From contig NZ_UWPE01000001.1 of assembly GCF_900604955.1 (NCBI RefSeq), forward strand, positions 744,001-808,000: 64,000 nt of DNA, given 5' to 3'. Origin of the DNA: Neoactinobaculum massilliense (GTDB taxonomy: Bacteria; Actinomycetota; Actinomycetes; Actinomycetales; Actinomycetaceae). Position numbers and translations under genes: made by a program. The notes under the pieces were generated by a model. It had not been told where the DNA came from. It searched no databases and was given only the letters and a program-made list of their open reading frames with translations. Below, piece after piece: positions 1 to 11,278 of this stretch. The first letter of the stretch is position 1. Each line of letters begins with the position of its first letter.

Positions 1-1252
1 GACCACGCGATAGCTCTCGGGCCACCACCACCTTTTGCTGGTTGCCTCCCGAAAGCGTGGCGATCGGATCCTCGATGGCACCTACGCGAATGTCGTATTC
101 CTCCGTGGCCCGTTCCGCCTCATGCCGGACCGCCGTCCGCTGGAGTTCCCCGTGACGCGCAAAGGGGGCGTCACGGTAGCGGTCCAACACCAGGTTGGCC
201 GCCACGGAGAAGCTGGCGACAATGCCGTCGCGCGTACGATCCTCGGGAATGAACCCCACCCCGGCGTCGAGCGATTTTCGCGGGCTCGCGTGGGTGATGT
301 CATGGCCATCCAGTGAGATAGTGCCGCTCGCCGGATCCTCAAGTCCCAGAATCGCACGTGCCAGGGACGTCTGCCCATTGCCCTCCACGCCAGCAATGCC
401 CAGTACCTCGCCGCCGCGCACCTCGAAACTCACGTTATCGAGGGTGAGCTTGCGGCCGGCGTCGAACGCGGAGAGGTGAGAAACCTTCAGCGAATTCTCC
501 CGGACGTGCGGCGCTTCCTTCTGCACCTGCAGCATCACGGGACGGCCCACCATCATGGTGGCCAGGTCCGCCTCGCTGGTATCCGGGGTGGCGCTACCCA
601 CCACGCGGCCGCGCCGAATGACGGTGATTTCATCGGCCACTGCGCGCACCTCCCGCAGTTTGTGGGTGATGAACACAATGGAGGTACCGGCATCCGCGAG
701 TTTGCGCATGGTGGCCATCAGCTCGTCGGTTTCCTGCGGGGTGAGGACCGCGGTGGGCTCGTCAAGAATGAGCACCTTCGCCTCACGCACCAGCGCCTTG
801 GCGATCTCCACGCGCTGCTGGAGTCCGACCGGTAGATCCTCGATGAGCACATCCGGATCGAGCTCAAAGCCGTAATCAGCGGAGACCTGCTCTACCCGAC
901 GCCGCGCCTCTTTCACGTTGATGAGCCCCGCGCGTCCGGTCGGCTCATCCCCGAGCACCAGCGATTCGGCCACGGTAAACACAGGGATGAGCATGAAGTG
1001 CTGATGAACCATGCCGATGCCCGCGGCCACGGCGTCGCCCGGACCGGAGATTTTGACGGGTTTGCCGTCGATGAGAATTTCACCCTCGTCGGGCTGATGC
1101 AGCCCATACAGGATATTCATGAGGGTGGACTTTCCCGCCCCGTTTTCACCGAGGAGCGCATGGATATGCCCCTCTTTGATTTCTAGATTGATGTGATCGT
1201 TGGCGGTTACGGGACCAAACCGCTTGGTGATCCCGCGTAGCTCCAGCTCCAT
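1..1252 (-). CDS. ABC transporter ATP-binding protein, BMP/nucleoside-sugar type (3' end outside window)
   Basis: Reading the minus strand from ATG at 1252 gives an open frame to the window edge (417 codons). The first nucleotide-binding domain has Walker A GENGAGKST at residues 35-43, a QHF Q-loop, and Walker B ILDEPTAVLTP. The second domain starts with a degenerate Walker A (GVEGNGQTS), and SGGNQQK lies at the edge. This duplicated ATPase layout is typical of the RbsA/MglA/NupO family that energises simple-sugar or nucleoside importers. A GGGAG ribosome site precedes the ATG. The BMP lipoprotein gene lies upstream on the same strand, so the import system is probably nucleoside-type; permease genes would lie beyond position 1. 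The substrate is inferred from the neighbour. Confidence 0.93.
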   Translation of the reverse strand, partial: MELELRGITKRFGPVTANDHINLEIKEGHIHALLGENGAGKSTLMNILYGLHQPDEGEILIDGKPVKISGPGDAVAAGIGMVHQHFMLIPVFTVAESLVLGDEPTGRAGLINVKEARRRVEQVSADYGFELDPDVLIEDLPVGLQQRVEIAKALVREAKVLILDEPTAVLTPQETDELMATMRKLADAGTSIVFITHKLREVRAVADEITVIRRGRVVGSATPDTSEADLATMMVGRPVMLQVQKEAPHVRENSLKVSHLSAFDAGRKLTLDNVSFEVRGGEVLGIAGVEGNGQTSLARAILGLEDPASGTISLDGHDITHASPRKSLDAGVGFIPEDRTRDGIVASFSVAANLVLDRYRDAPFARHGELQRTAVRHEAERATEEYDIRVGAIEDPIATLSGGNQQKVVVARELSRG

Positions 1253-1458
1253 GGGGCTCCCTTCGCTTAGTTGCAGGAATCCTATCGCGCGTGAGGCTCA
1301 CGCTGAGCCAATCGGCCACATCGTGTGCCCCGACGACGCCGTCCGCCGCGCCAGCCTCCCTGCGTGCGGCAGCAGGTATCACGGACGTGCGAAAGCCCGC
1401 CGCAGCGGTATCCCGGTAAAGGACCGTTCGTCTACGGCGGGCCATCTATTCTGACGCG

Positions 1459-2547
1459 CTAGGCCTGAGGCTGGGCGTCGGAGGTGATCTTCAGTTCACC
1501 CGAGGTGATCTGGTCGGTCAGCTTGCTGACCTCGTCCTTCAGGGACTGAGGCACCTTGGAATCAAAATCGTGGTACGGGGCGAGTCCCACACCCTTGTTC
1601 TCCAGCGTGCCAATGTAGGGCGTGCCGTCCAGCTTGCCCTCCGAGCCGGCCTTCACGGTGTCGTACACGGCGTTGTCGATGCGCTTCAGCACCGAGGTAA
1701 TCACAATGTCCTTGTAATCCGGAGCGGACTCATACCAGTCCGAGTCCACGCCGATGATGTAGGCATTGCCGGAATCCTTGGCCGCCGTACCGGCGCCAAG
1801 TGCCGCGTTGCCGGCCACGGGCATGATGATGTCCGCGCCCTGGTCGATGAACTGCTGTGCCTGCTGCTTGCCGAGGGACTTATCCTCGAAGGACTGGGTG
1901 AATGCACCGGACTGCTTGGCCTTATCCCAGCCGAGCACCTTCACATTCGTGCCCTTAGCCTTGTTGTAGGCGACCACGCCGTCCACGAAACCATCCATGA
2001 AGATGGTGACGGTGGGGATCTGCTGACCGCCGAAGGTGGCCACCGTGCCCGTCTTCGTCATGCCGGCTGCCACGTAGCCCGCCAGGTAGGCGGCCTCCAC
2101 CGTGTTGAACTCTAGGGCGCGGCCGTTATCCACGCTCACGGACTTACCGCTGGCATCCTGGAAGGCAGAATCCACCAGCGCGAAGTTAAGATCCGAATTA
2201 TCCTGCGCGGCCTGCGTGATATCCGCCGCGAGGAGGAAGCCGACGCCGATGGTGAGGTTGCATCCGCCCGAGACAAGCGAATCAATATTCGGCTGGTAAT
2301 CCGAGGCACTGTTGGACTCGGCGGTGCCCGTCTCAACACCCAGCTTCTTGGCGGCGCGCTGCAAACCGTTGTAGGCGGCCTCGTTGAAGGAGTGGTCATC
2401 CCACCCGCCGGAATCAGACACAACACACGCCTTGTAGTCCGAGGACGCACCGGAAGCGGTGGACTTTGCGGACCCGCCCGTGGAGCACGCCGTGAGCGTG
2501 AGCGCGGCTGCCGCGGCCAGCGCCGCGAACTTTGAAGCCTTCTTCAT
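1459..2547 (-). CDS. BMP family substrate-binding lipoprotein
   Basis: The 362-residue product begins MKKASKFAALAAAAALTLTAC, a lipoprotein signal with lipid-modified Cys at residue 21. The rest matches the BMP/PnrA/Med fold: a repeated periplasmic-type binding protein with segments such as SGGWDDHSFNEAAYNG near the N-terminus and IIGVDSDW further on. The start at 2547 is chosen because GAGGAG lies 7 nt upstream; a longer frame to 2607 lacks a signal peptide. It should deliver nucleosides or related ligands to the ABC transporter whose ATPase gene follows 206 bp downstream. That gap holds only a small GGCTCA-CGC-TGAGCC hairpin (1295-1309). Confidence 0.93.
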   Translation of the reverse strand: MKKASKFAALAAAAALTLTACSTGGSAKSTASGASSDYKACVVSDSGGWDDHSFNEAAYNGLQRAAKKLGVETGTAESNSASDYQPNIDSLVSGGCNLTIGVGFLLAADITQAAQDNSDLNFALVDSAFQDASGKSVSVDNGRALEFNTVEAAYLAGYVAAGMTKTGTVATFGGQQIPTVTIFMDGFVDGVVAYNKAKGTNVKVLGWDKAKQSGAFTQSFEDKSLGKQQAQQFIDQGADIIMPVAGNAALGAGTAAKDSGNAYIIGVDSDWYESAPDYKDIVITSVLKRIDNAVYDTVKAGSEGKLDGTPYIGTLENKGVGLAPYHDFDSKVPQSLKDEVSKLTDQITSGELKITSDAQPQA

Positions 2548-2583
2548 GTGGATTCTCCTCATTATTGGCAGTAGGCCGAGCCT

Positions 2584-2619
2584 GCGGCGCCGCGGGGCGC
2601 CGCGCAACCCAAAATTTTA
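2584..2619 (-). promoter_or_regulatory. Probable -10 element and 5'-UTR hairpin of the BMP lipoprotein gene
   Basis: On the minus strand TAAAAT (2619-2614) resembles a -10 hexamer. Downstream of it, a perfect 8-bp stem GCGGCGCC/GGCGCCGC with a 4-nt loop (2603-2584) would form in the leader about 37 nt before the start codon. No known riboswitch core was recognised. Confidence 0.4.
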
Positions 2620-2799
2620 CTGGACGTTTACCTAAAATTCCCCTGACGGCCACTAACCGAGCATTCACCGTCCGTACTTTGAACGTGAGCAGGACGGCGT
2701 CGTCGCCGTTCCCCCGTACTCTACCCTCCTAAAACCGCTCCACCGCGCGTATCGCGCGCATCAAACACGGCCTGTAGCGGGCTATGAGAGAATGACGTC

Positions 2800-5187
<2,388 letters not shown>

Positions 5188-5193
5188 TTTTTT

Positions 5194-5227
5194 GCGCGGT
5201 ACTCCCGCACCTCCCGGAGCACCGCGC
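5194..5227 (+). terminator. Hairpin between glgX and treY
   Basis: GCGCGGT (5194-5200) pairs with ACCGCGC (5221-5227), and inside it CTCC (5202-5205) pairs with GGAG (5216-5219). It starts 7 nt after the glgX stop. No U-run follows, so it may be a weak terminator or an mRNA processing/stability element rather than a classic intrinsic terminator. Confidence 0.4.
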
Positions 5228-5272
5228 ACACTGGCGGACGGCGTCGTCGTGTCCGCGGGTGCGGGCGTGCGT

Positions 5273-5278
5273 TAGCGT
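5273..5278 (+). promoter_or_regulatory. Leaderless -10 element of treY
   Basis: TAGCGT ends 6 nt before the treY ATG, so transcription would start at or next to the start codon. There is no Shine-Dalgarno at the usual distance apart from a weak GGAGAC directly abutting the ATG. Confidence 0.55.
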
Positions 5279-5284
5279 GGAGAC

Positions 5285-7768
5285 ATGAAAGTTTCCCGGC
5301 GCACACCTATTTCTACCTACCGGCTCCAGCTGGGCCCGCAGTTTACCTTCGACGCCGCGCGCAGGACTCTCCCCTACCTTCATGAACTTGGCGTGACGGA
5401 CGTGTATTGCTCGCCCATCCTGCAGGCGGCGCCCGGTTCCACTCACGGGTACGACGTCGTGGACCACACTCGTATTTCGGAGGCCATGGGTGGGCGCGTG
5501 GCGTTTGAGCAGTTCGCGGATGCCGCACATGAGCTGGGCATGGGTGTGGTGGTGGACGTGGTGCCCAACCATATGGCCGTGCCCACGCCGCTCTATCACA
5601 ACAGGGTGCTGTGGCGGGTGCTACGGGATGGGAAGGATTCCCCCTACGCCAAGTGGTTCGACGTGGACGTGTCCGAGGGACAGGACGGGCTGCTACTTCC
5701 GGTGCTGGGCGATCGTATTGGCACCGTGTTGGCCAAGGGTCAGCTTACGTTGGAGCGGATGGTGGTGCCCGGCTTTGAGGGTGAGGGCGAAGCATGGGTA
5801 CTCCGCTACTTTGACCACGTGTTCCCGGTGCGAGCCAATACGGAGGCTCTGCCGCTCTCCGAACTGGTGGACCGCCAGTATTACCGCCTGGCTTACTGGC
5901 GCGTGGCCGAGGAGGAACTCAACTACCGGCGTTTTTTCGACGTGGATACGCTTGCCGCCATTCGGGTGGAGGATCCGGAGGTGTTTGAAGCCTCGCACCG
6001 GCTACTGTTCACCGAATTCGACGCCGGCTACATCGACGGTTTCCGCATCGACCACCCGGACGGGCTGGCCAACCCGCGTGAATACTTTGAACGGCTAAAC
6101 CGGGCTACCGGGGGCGCCTGGGTGGTGGCAGAAAAGATTCTCGAGGATGAGGAGACGCTCCCGGCGGACTGGAAGGTGGCCGGCACCACCGGTTATGAGC
6201 TCAGCTGGCGGATCGGCGCCATGCTGGCCGATCCCACCGGGGTGAACGGGCTGTACGGGCTGTGGGCACTAGCCACCGGGGAAACCGAACCGTATCTGGC
6301 AATGGAGGTGAACGCGAAAAGGCAGATCATTGATTCTTCTCTGCATGCCGAGCTGCTTCGCATGGCAAATCTCATGGGCCAGGTGACGCGTTCGGACGTG
6401 CGACTACGTGACCACACGGTGCGGGCACTCACGGATGCGGTGGCCGCACTCGCCATCTCCATGGATCGTTACCGTGCCTATGTGGAACCCGGCCGGCGTC
6501 CCACGGCGGAGGCCGAGGACACGATTACCCGGGCAGCTCGGCGGGCGGGCACGCTTCTCGGCCCCGATCGGCGCGAAACCCTCGAGCTAGTGGTGGACAT
6601 TCTGTTGGGCCGGGAGATCGGATCGGCCGGGCGCACGCATGATGCTCAGCGCAATAAAGCCATTGTGCAGTTTCAGCAACTGTGCGGTCCCGTAATGGCC
6701 AAGGGCGTGGAGGACACCCTCTTCTACCGTTTTACGCCCTACACCTATGCGAACGAGGTGGGCTCCACTCCCACCGCGCCCGCCATTGAACCGGATCAGG
6801 CCTGGCACTACGTGGCTAAACTCGCCGCCGGGTGGCCGTCCTCCATGAGTACGCTCACCACCCATGATACGAAGCGCGGAGAGGACGTCCGTGCCGCCAT
6901 CGCCACGCTCACCGAATATCCCGGCGAATGGCGCGATCTGGTTACGCAGGTACGTGCCCGGCACGCCGAACAGGCCGCCGGTGTGGACAGCCGCATGGAA
7001 GCACTGATGTGGCAGGCCATCTACGGCACCTGGACGGACGAGGGGCCCATTGAGGTGGACCGGCTGGTGACCTATCTGCAGAAGGCAGCGCGAGAAGAAA
7101 AGGATTGGACCAGCTGGACGGATCCCGATACGGGAGGTGAGGAGCGCCTGTACACCTACGCCCGCACCGTGCTGGCGAGTGATGAATCCCGCTCTGATAT
7201 CGCCGCTTTCTGGGCGCGCACGGCGTCAGCTCGGCAAGCGCGGCTGCTGGCGCAAAAGGTTATTGCGCTTACCATCCTCGGCGTGGCGGATAATTACCAG
7301 GGCGAGGAAATTACCCGCAACATTCTTGTGGATCCGGATAACCGACGCCCGGTAGATTTTGCTGCCCTCAAGGCCCGGCTTGACGCATTGACCACGCGCA
7401 ATACGCCGGGACAATCTATTGATGATCGCAAACTGTGGGTGACCTCCCGTATTCTTCAGCTACGCCGCAGGATTCCGGAGGCATTTGTTGGAGATGGTTC
7501 AGGGGTAATGCCGCTGGCCACCACCACGGGCCACGCGATCGCGTTTGCCCGTACAGTCAACGATGTCCCGCGCGTGCTGGTCATTACTGAGCGTCTGCAT
7601 CGCGGCATCCACCAGGCGGGAACGAACGAGGCGGCCGTGGTGCTCCCGCACGGCCGTTGGCGGGATATTTTTACCGATTCTATCCACGAGGGCACCGTGT
7701 CAATTTCCCGCCTGTTCGCTGATCTACCCGTGGCCGTGCTATATGCGGAAGAAGAGGCTGACGCATGA
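5285..7768 (+). CDS. treY: Maltooligosyltrehalose synthase TreY
   Basis: An 827-residue GH13 (subfamily 26) enzyme that isomerises the reducing-end alpha-1,4 bond of maltodextrin to alpha,alpha-1,1, giving maltooligosyltrehalose. The N-terminus PISTYRLQLGPQFTFDAA is diagnostic, as is the YCSPILQAAPGSTHGYDV segment. Nucleophile Asp256 lies in DGFRIDHPDG, acid/base Glu283 in VAEKILE, and a TTHDTKRGEDVRA segment supplies the third acid. Length is normal for the family. It is translationally coupled to treZ through an ATGA overlap at 7765-7768. TreY and TreZ act consecutively in the cytoplasm. Confidence 0.97.
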   Translation: MKVSRRTPISTYRLQLGPQFTFDAARRTLPYLHELGVTDVYCSPILQAAPGSTHGYDVVDHTRISEAMGGRVAFEQFADAAHELGMGVVVDVVPNHMAVPTPLYHNRVLWRVLRDGKDSPYAKWFDVDVSEGQDGLLLPVLGDRIGTVLAKGQLTLERMVVPGFEGEGEAWVLRYFDHVFPVRANTEALPLSELVDRQYYRLAYWRVAEEELNYRRFFDVDTLAAIRVEDPEVFEASHRLLFTEFDAGYIDGFRIDHPDGLANPREYFERLNRATGGAWVVAEKILEDEETLPADWKVAGTTGYELSWRIGAMLADPTGVNGLYGLWALATGETEPYLAMEVNAKRQIIDSSLHAELLRMANLMGQVTRSDVRLRDHTVRALTDAVAALAISMDRYRAYVEPGRRPTAEAEDTITRAARRAGTLLGPDRRETLELVVDILLGREIGSAGRTHDAQRNKAIVQFQQLCGPVMAKGVEDTLFYRFTPYTYANEVGSTPTAPAIEPDQAWHYVAKLAAGWPSSMSTLTTHDTKRGEDVRAAIATLTEYPGEWRDLVTQVRARHAEQAAGVDSRMEALMWQAIYGTWTDEGPIEVDRLVTYLQKAAREEKDWTSWTDPDTGGEERLYTYARTVLASDESRSDIAAFWARTASARQARLLAQKVIALTILGVADNYQGEEITRNILVDPDNRRPVDFAALKARLDALTTRNTPGQSIDDRKLWVTSRILQLRRRIPEAFVGDGSGVMPLATTTGHAIAFARTVNDVPRVLVITERLHRGIHQAGTNEAAVVLPHGRWRDIFTDSIHEGTVSISRLFADLPVAVLYAEEEADA

Positions 7769-9567
7769 TGACACGCGTATGGGCACCCAACGCCCAATCC
7801 GTCGCACTTGTGACGGAGGCGGGAACCGCGCCGATGACACCCCTGTGGGGACGTCGCACCGAACCGCGTGGCTCACGTGACGCTAACACCGGCGGCGCCG
7901 GGGCATTTGTGAGCAGCGCGGCCGGGTCCGGCGGCGCCGGTACGACGACGAACGGGGCGCTCGAGCCCCGCACGTACGGCTGGTGGGAAGGACCGGCGCT
8001 TGAGGCGGGTCAACGCTACGGTTTCTCGCTTGATGGTGGCGATCCCCTCCCTGATCCGCGCTCGCGGTTCCAACCCGACGGTGTCCACGGCCCCTCCGAA
8101 TGGATGGATCCGGCTGCCTTCCACTTCAGTCCGTTTACCCCGCCGAATGCTCTCGGCGCCGTGTTCTACGAACTACACGTTGGCACGTTCACGCCGGAGG
8201 GCACCTTCGCCGCAGCCGCCACAAAACTCCCCTACCTCGCCCGCCTGGGCATCCAATACGTAGAAATTATGCCCGTGGCCCCCACCCCGGGCACACGGAA
8301 CTGGGGCTATGACGGCGTCGACATTTTCGCGGTCAACGCCGCCTACGGCGGTCCCGCGGGATTTGCCGCGTTTATCGAGGCGGCGCACCGCGCAGGCATC
8401 GGTGTATGCCTGGACGTGGTATATAACCACTTCGGACCCGACGGAAACTACCTTCACCCCTTCGGCCCCTACTTCACGAACCGTCATGAGAGCCCATGGG
8501 GCGAAGGCATAAACTTTGACGGCTCCCCGGAAGTGCGCCGATACTTCATCGATAACGCGCTCCAGTGGATCCGGGACTACCACGTGGATGCGCTGCGTCT
8601 GGACGCGGTCCACGAGATGGTGGACAACTCCCCGCGCCACATTCTCGCGGATATTGCTGACGCCGTGCATGATTTCGGCCGCCGGGCGCACCGGCGGGTA
8701 GCGCTCATCGCGGAGTCGGATCGCAATAACCCGCTGACGGTAACCCCCACCGCCGAGGGCGGACTGGGGATGGACGCGCAGTGGGCCGATGATCTGCATC
8801 ATGCCCTCCACGTGTATCTCACCGGGGAGCACCACGCCTACTATGGCGATTTTGCTCTCCCCGGTGCATTGGAAAAGGCCGCTCGCCACGTGTTCGTGCA
8901 CGATGGCAACTTTTCGAGCTTCCGTGGCCGCCCCTGGGGTGCGCCTGTCTCCCCGCGGGTGGATTCGCGTCGCTTCGTTGCCTTTGTGCAGAATCATGAT
9001 CAGGTGGGAAACCGGGCACTTGGCGACCGCCCGGACCTTTGCCCCGCCCAGCAGGCGGTGGGGCTGGCGCTCACCCTGCTTTCGCCGTTCACTCCCATGC
9101 TCTTCATGGGTGAGGAGTGGGGCGCCACCACCCCGTTCCTCTTTTTCACGGACTACGCCGGGGAGCTGGGACGCTCCGTGGATGAGGGACGCCGCAAAGA
9201 GTTTAAGGACTGGGGGTGGGAGACGGCGGAGCGCATCCCGGCCCCGCAGGCGCTTTCCACGTTTACCGCCTCAAAGCTTGACTGGACGGAGGCGGGTAGG
9301 GAGCTGGCGGATTTCACGCGCACCCTCATCTCACTCCGGCACTCGGATTTCTCCAGTGCGGACCGGGAGGATTCAGAGATTGTGCGCCTGGGGAGCGCCG
9401 GCTACTACCGCCGCGGCCAGAATTACGTGGTCTTCTCCGTGGCAGGCGCCGCCACCGTGAGCTTGCCCGCTGCCGGCCTGCGGGTGGCCGCCACCTTCGG
9501 GGCACCCACCCTGGCCGGCAGCACGGTCACGTTCACCGGCCCGGGTGTGGCCGTGCTGGTGGCGTAG
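7765..9567 (+). CDS. treZ: Maltooligosyltrehalose trehalohydrolase TreZ
   Basis: A 600-residue GH13 hydrolase that releases trehalose from maltooligosyltrehalose. The N-terminal CBM48-like domain (TRVWAPNAQSVALV) is interrupted at about residues 32-70 by a Gly/Ala/Thr-rich insert absent from typical TreZ. Catalytic Asp280 lies in ALRLDAVHEMVDNS and Glu317 in LIAESDRNNP; QNHDQVGNR carries the third acid. The start overlaps the treY stop (ATGA); a second in-frame ATG at 7768 is equally possible. The gene converges with the FemAB gene, leaving 1 nt between stops. Confidence 0.96.
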   Translation: MMTRVWAPNAQSVALVTEAGTAPMTPLWGRRTEPRGSRDANTGGAGAFVSSAAGSGGAGTTTNGALEPRTYGWWEGPALEAGQRYGFSLDGGDPLPDPRSRFQPDGVHGPSEWMDPAAFHFSPFTPPNALGAVFYELHVGTFTPEGTFAAAATKLPYLARLGIQYVEIMPVAPTPGTRNWGYDGVDIFAVNAAYGGPAGFAAFIEAAHRAGIGVCLDVVYNHFGPDGNYLHPFGPYFTNRHESPWGEGINFDGSPEVRRYFIDNALQWIRDYHVDALRLDAVHEMVDNSPRHILADIADAVHDFGRRAHRRVALIAESDRNNPLTVTPTAEGGLGMDAQWADDLHHALHVYLTGEHHAYYGDFALPGALEKAARHVFVHDGNFSSFRGRPWGAPVSPRVDSRRFVAFVQNHDQVGNRALGDRPDLCPAQQAVGLALTLLSPFTPMLFMGEEWGATTPFLFFTDYAGELGRSVDEGRRKEFKDWGWETAERIPAPQALSTFTASKLDWTEAGRELADFTRTLISLRHSDFSSADREDSEIVRLGSAGYYRRGQNYVVFSVAGAATVSLPAAGLRVAATFGAPTLAGSTVTFTGPGVAVLVA

Positions 9568-9568
9568 C

Positions 9569-10645
9569 TCAGGCCCGGTCGCCGCTCGGCCCATCGCCGC
9601 GCTTGCCACCCCGCAGCCGCGTGAGGGCACGCTTCGCCACGGCCACGCCGCCGCGCTTCGCCTTGAGGGCCACCGTGAGGCCGCGGTAGTAGAGCGGATA
9701 GATCGGCGTGTCCCAGGCCCCGGCCACCTCGGTGATGTGCTCGGAGAACTTCGTTTTGAATCCGCGTACACCCGCCAGCTGAGGCGCACGCTCCGAATCG
9801 ATGCCCATGAGATCGAAGGACTCCACGCCCTCCTTCTTCAATTGTGTGGCCATGTACCACACCAGGAGGTCTGGGCCGCCGGCCTTGCGTGCCTCCGCAT
9901 TCGACCCGGCGTAGTAGTAGGTGGCAAGCCTGTCCGTTTTCGTCACGATGCCCCAGCACAGCGGGCGCCCGCCCGCACGCACCGTGTAGAGGCGCGCATG
10001 TTCACCCAGTGAGGCAAGCATCCGCTCATAGGTGGATTGTGGGGAAATGCCAAAGGAATCGCGCTGGCCCGTTTCCTTCAGAATGGCGTACAGCTCCCCG
10101 AATACCTCTCCGGCCCGCGCGGTCTCTTCGCTGCATTCCAGCGTGGTATTCCGCATGGCTCGGCGCACGTCCCGCCGCCCACGCTTCTTGAACGAAGCCA
10201 TGAGATCTTCTTCGCTCTGGGTGAGATCCAGCACCACTGTCCGGTCAAACGTCACGGATTGAAGCAGCTCGTGGAGATCCGCCGCGTTCGCCCACGCATG
10301 TAACCTAATGAAGGCGATCCGCCGGGAGAGCCGGTGGACTACGGCGCGCAGTTCACGGCGGAACTGTGCCTCCTCCATCGGCGAGGGCTGCTCCCCCACC
10401 CAGACGGGCCCGTGCTTCGCCCATGCGTACCGGAAGCCGCGCCCCGTGAGCTCCGTAAGCGAGATAAAGGCACGGGGCTCACCGTCCCGGTCCCATACCA
10501 GCCGCGTCAGGGGGCTACGGCCGGCCACGGCGTCGTCGAACGAATCCCACGTGGGCGTTTGCTCGAGGGGCAGTAATACGCCGCAATCGGCGGCCTCCTG
10601 AAGATAGCGGGAATCCTGGACCTGTCGGAAAGCGCTTGAGTGCAT
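9569..10645 (-). CDS. FemAB/FemX-family peptidoglycan interpeptide ligase-like protein
   Basis: The 358-residue product resembles the FemAB (lipid II aminoacyltransferase, GNAT-fold) family: an N-terminal substrate domain (QTPTWDSFDDAVAGR), a K-K-R-GRRDVRRA block, and a second GNAT half with YYYAGSNAEARKAGGPDLLVWYM and FDLMGIDSE. Relatives use aminoacyl-tRNA to add bridge residues to peptidoglycan precursors. The start at 10645 is preferred because TAGGAT lies 7 nt upstream as a leaderless -10; an ATG at 10654 overlaps that hexamer. Its divergent neighbour is DUF3000. The amino acid attached cannot be read from sequence. Confidence 0.85.
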   Translation of the reverse strand: MHSSAFRQVQDSRYLQEAADCGVLLPLEQTPTWDSFDDAVAGRSPLTRLVWDRDGEPRAFISLTELTGRGFRYAWAKHGPVWVGEQPSPMEEAQFRRELRAVVHRLSRRIAFIRLHAWANAADLHELLQSVTFDRTVVLDLTQSEEDLMASFKKRGRRDVRRAMRNTTLECSEETARAGEVFGELYAILKETGQRDSFGISPQSTYERMLASLGEHARLYTVRAGGRPLCWGIVTKTDRLATYYYAGSNAEARKAGGPDLLVWYMATQLKKEGVESFDLMGIDSERAPQLAGVRGFKTKFSEHITEVAGAWDTPIYPLYYRGLTVALKAKRGGVAVAKRALTRLRGGKRGDGPSGDRA

Positions 10646-10652
10646 GGCTCCC

Positions 10653-10658
10653 ATCCTA
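10653..10658 (-). promoter_or_regulatory. Leaderless -10 element of the FemAB gene
   Basis: On the minus strand TAGGAT is followed by GGGAGCC and then ATG at 10645. The 7-nt distance is the window's recurrent leaderless spacing. Confidence 0.5.
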
Positions 10659-10693
10659 CGGCGCGCCTGCCACCGCCGGTGGAGGGAACCCCT

Positions 10694-10699
10694 TACATT
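10694..10699 (+). promoter_or_regulatory. Leaderless -10 element of the DUF3000 gene
   Basis: TACATT ends 6 nt before the GTG at 10706 and sets that codon as the likely start. The FemAB -10 lies 36 bp away on the other strand, so the two genes share a compact divergent promoter. Confidence 0.5.
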
Positions 10700-10705
10700 A
10701 ATCGG

Positions 10706-11278
10706 GTGATTGACGCACCAGCTCCGTTCGCCCGCGCCCTTGATTCACTGCGAGGCCACACGTTCCGTCCGGAGCTACGGGTGCATCAGGTTCCCCCACC
10801 GCGGAATCTAGCGCCCTGGGCCGTGGCACTGGAGGCCCGCATTAGTTCCTCTCGCACCGGGGAGGATTTTCGCGGGCGCGGACGCTTTGTGGTGCTCTAT
10901 GATCCGGCGGGACAACCGGCTTGGGAGGGCCCTTTCCGCCTGGTCTCTACGGCCGCGGCACCCACCGATGAGGATATGGCGGCCGATCCATTACTCGGTG
11001 AGGTGGCCTGGAGTTGGCTGGCCGATGCGCTCACCATTGAAGATGCGTCATACCACAATCTGGTTGGTACGGTGAGCCGCATATACAATGAATCGTTCGG
11101 CGGCCTCGAGCGTTCCTCCTTCCTCACCGAGCTTGAGCTCCGCGCTTCGTGGAGCCCTGACAATGCCAACCTGTTCTCTCATCTGGAGGCCTGGGTAGCA
11201 TTCCTCGCCCGCGTCGGAGGCCTTGCCCCGGCGGGTGTGGCCACACTGCCCCGCCTTCTTCACCCTTCACATGACTAA
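10706..11278 (+). CDS. DUF3000 domain protein
   Basis: A 190-residue protein of the actinobacterial DUF3000 family. Conserved-looking segments include APWAVALEARI, LYDPAGQPAWEGPFRLV, DPLLGEVAWSWLADAL and ASWSPDN...HLEAWVAFL. No catalytic motif or membrane segment is evident and the function is unknown. The GTG at 10706 is used because of the adjoining -10; the frame extends to 10640 but the extra 22 residues look non-coding. Its end overlaps the RNase D start by 8 nt, an order also present in Mycobacterium, implying co-transcription and perhaps a role in RNA metabolism. Confidence 0.85.
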   Translation: MIDAPAPFARALDSLRGHTFRPELRVHQVPPPRNLAPWAVALEARISSSRTGEDFRGRGRFVVLYDPAGQPAWEGPFRLVSTAAAPTDEDMAADPLLGEVAWSWLADALTIEDASYHNLVGTVSRIYNESFGGLERSSFLTELELRASWSPDNANLFSHLEAWVAFLARVGGLAPAGVATLPRLLHPSHD

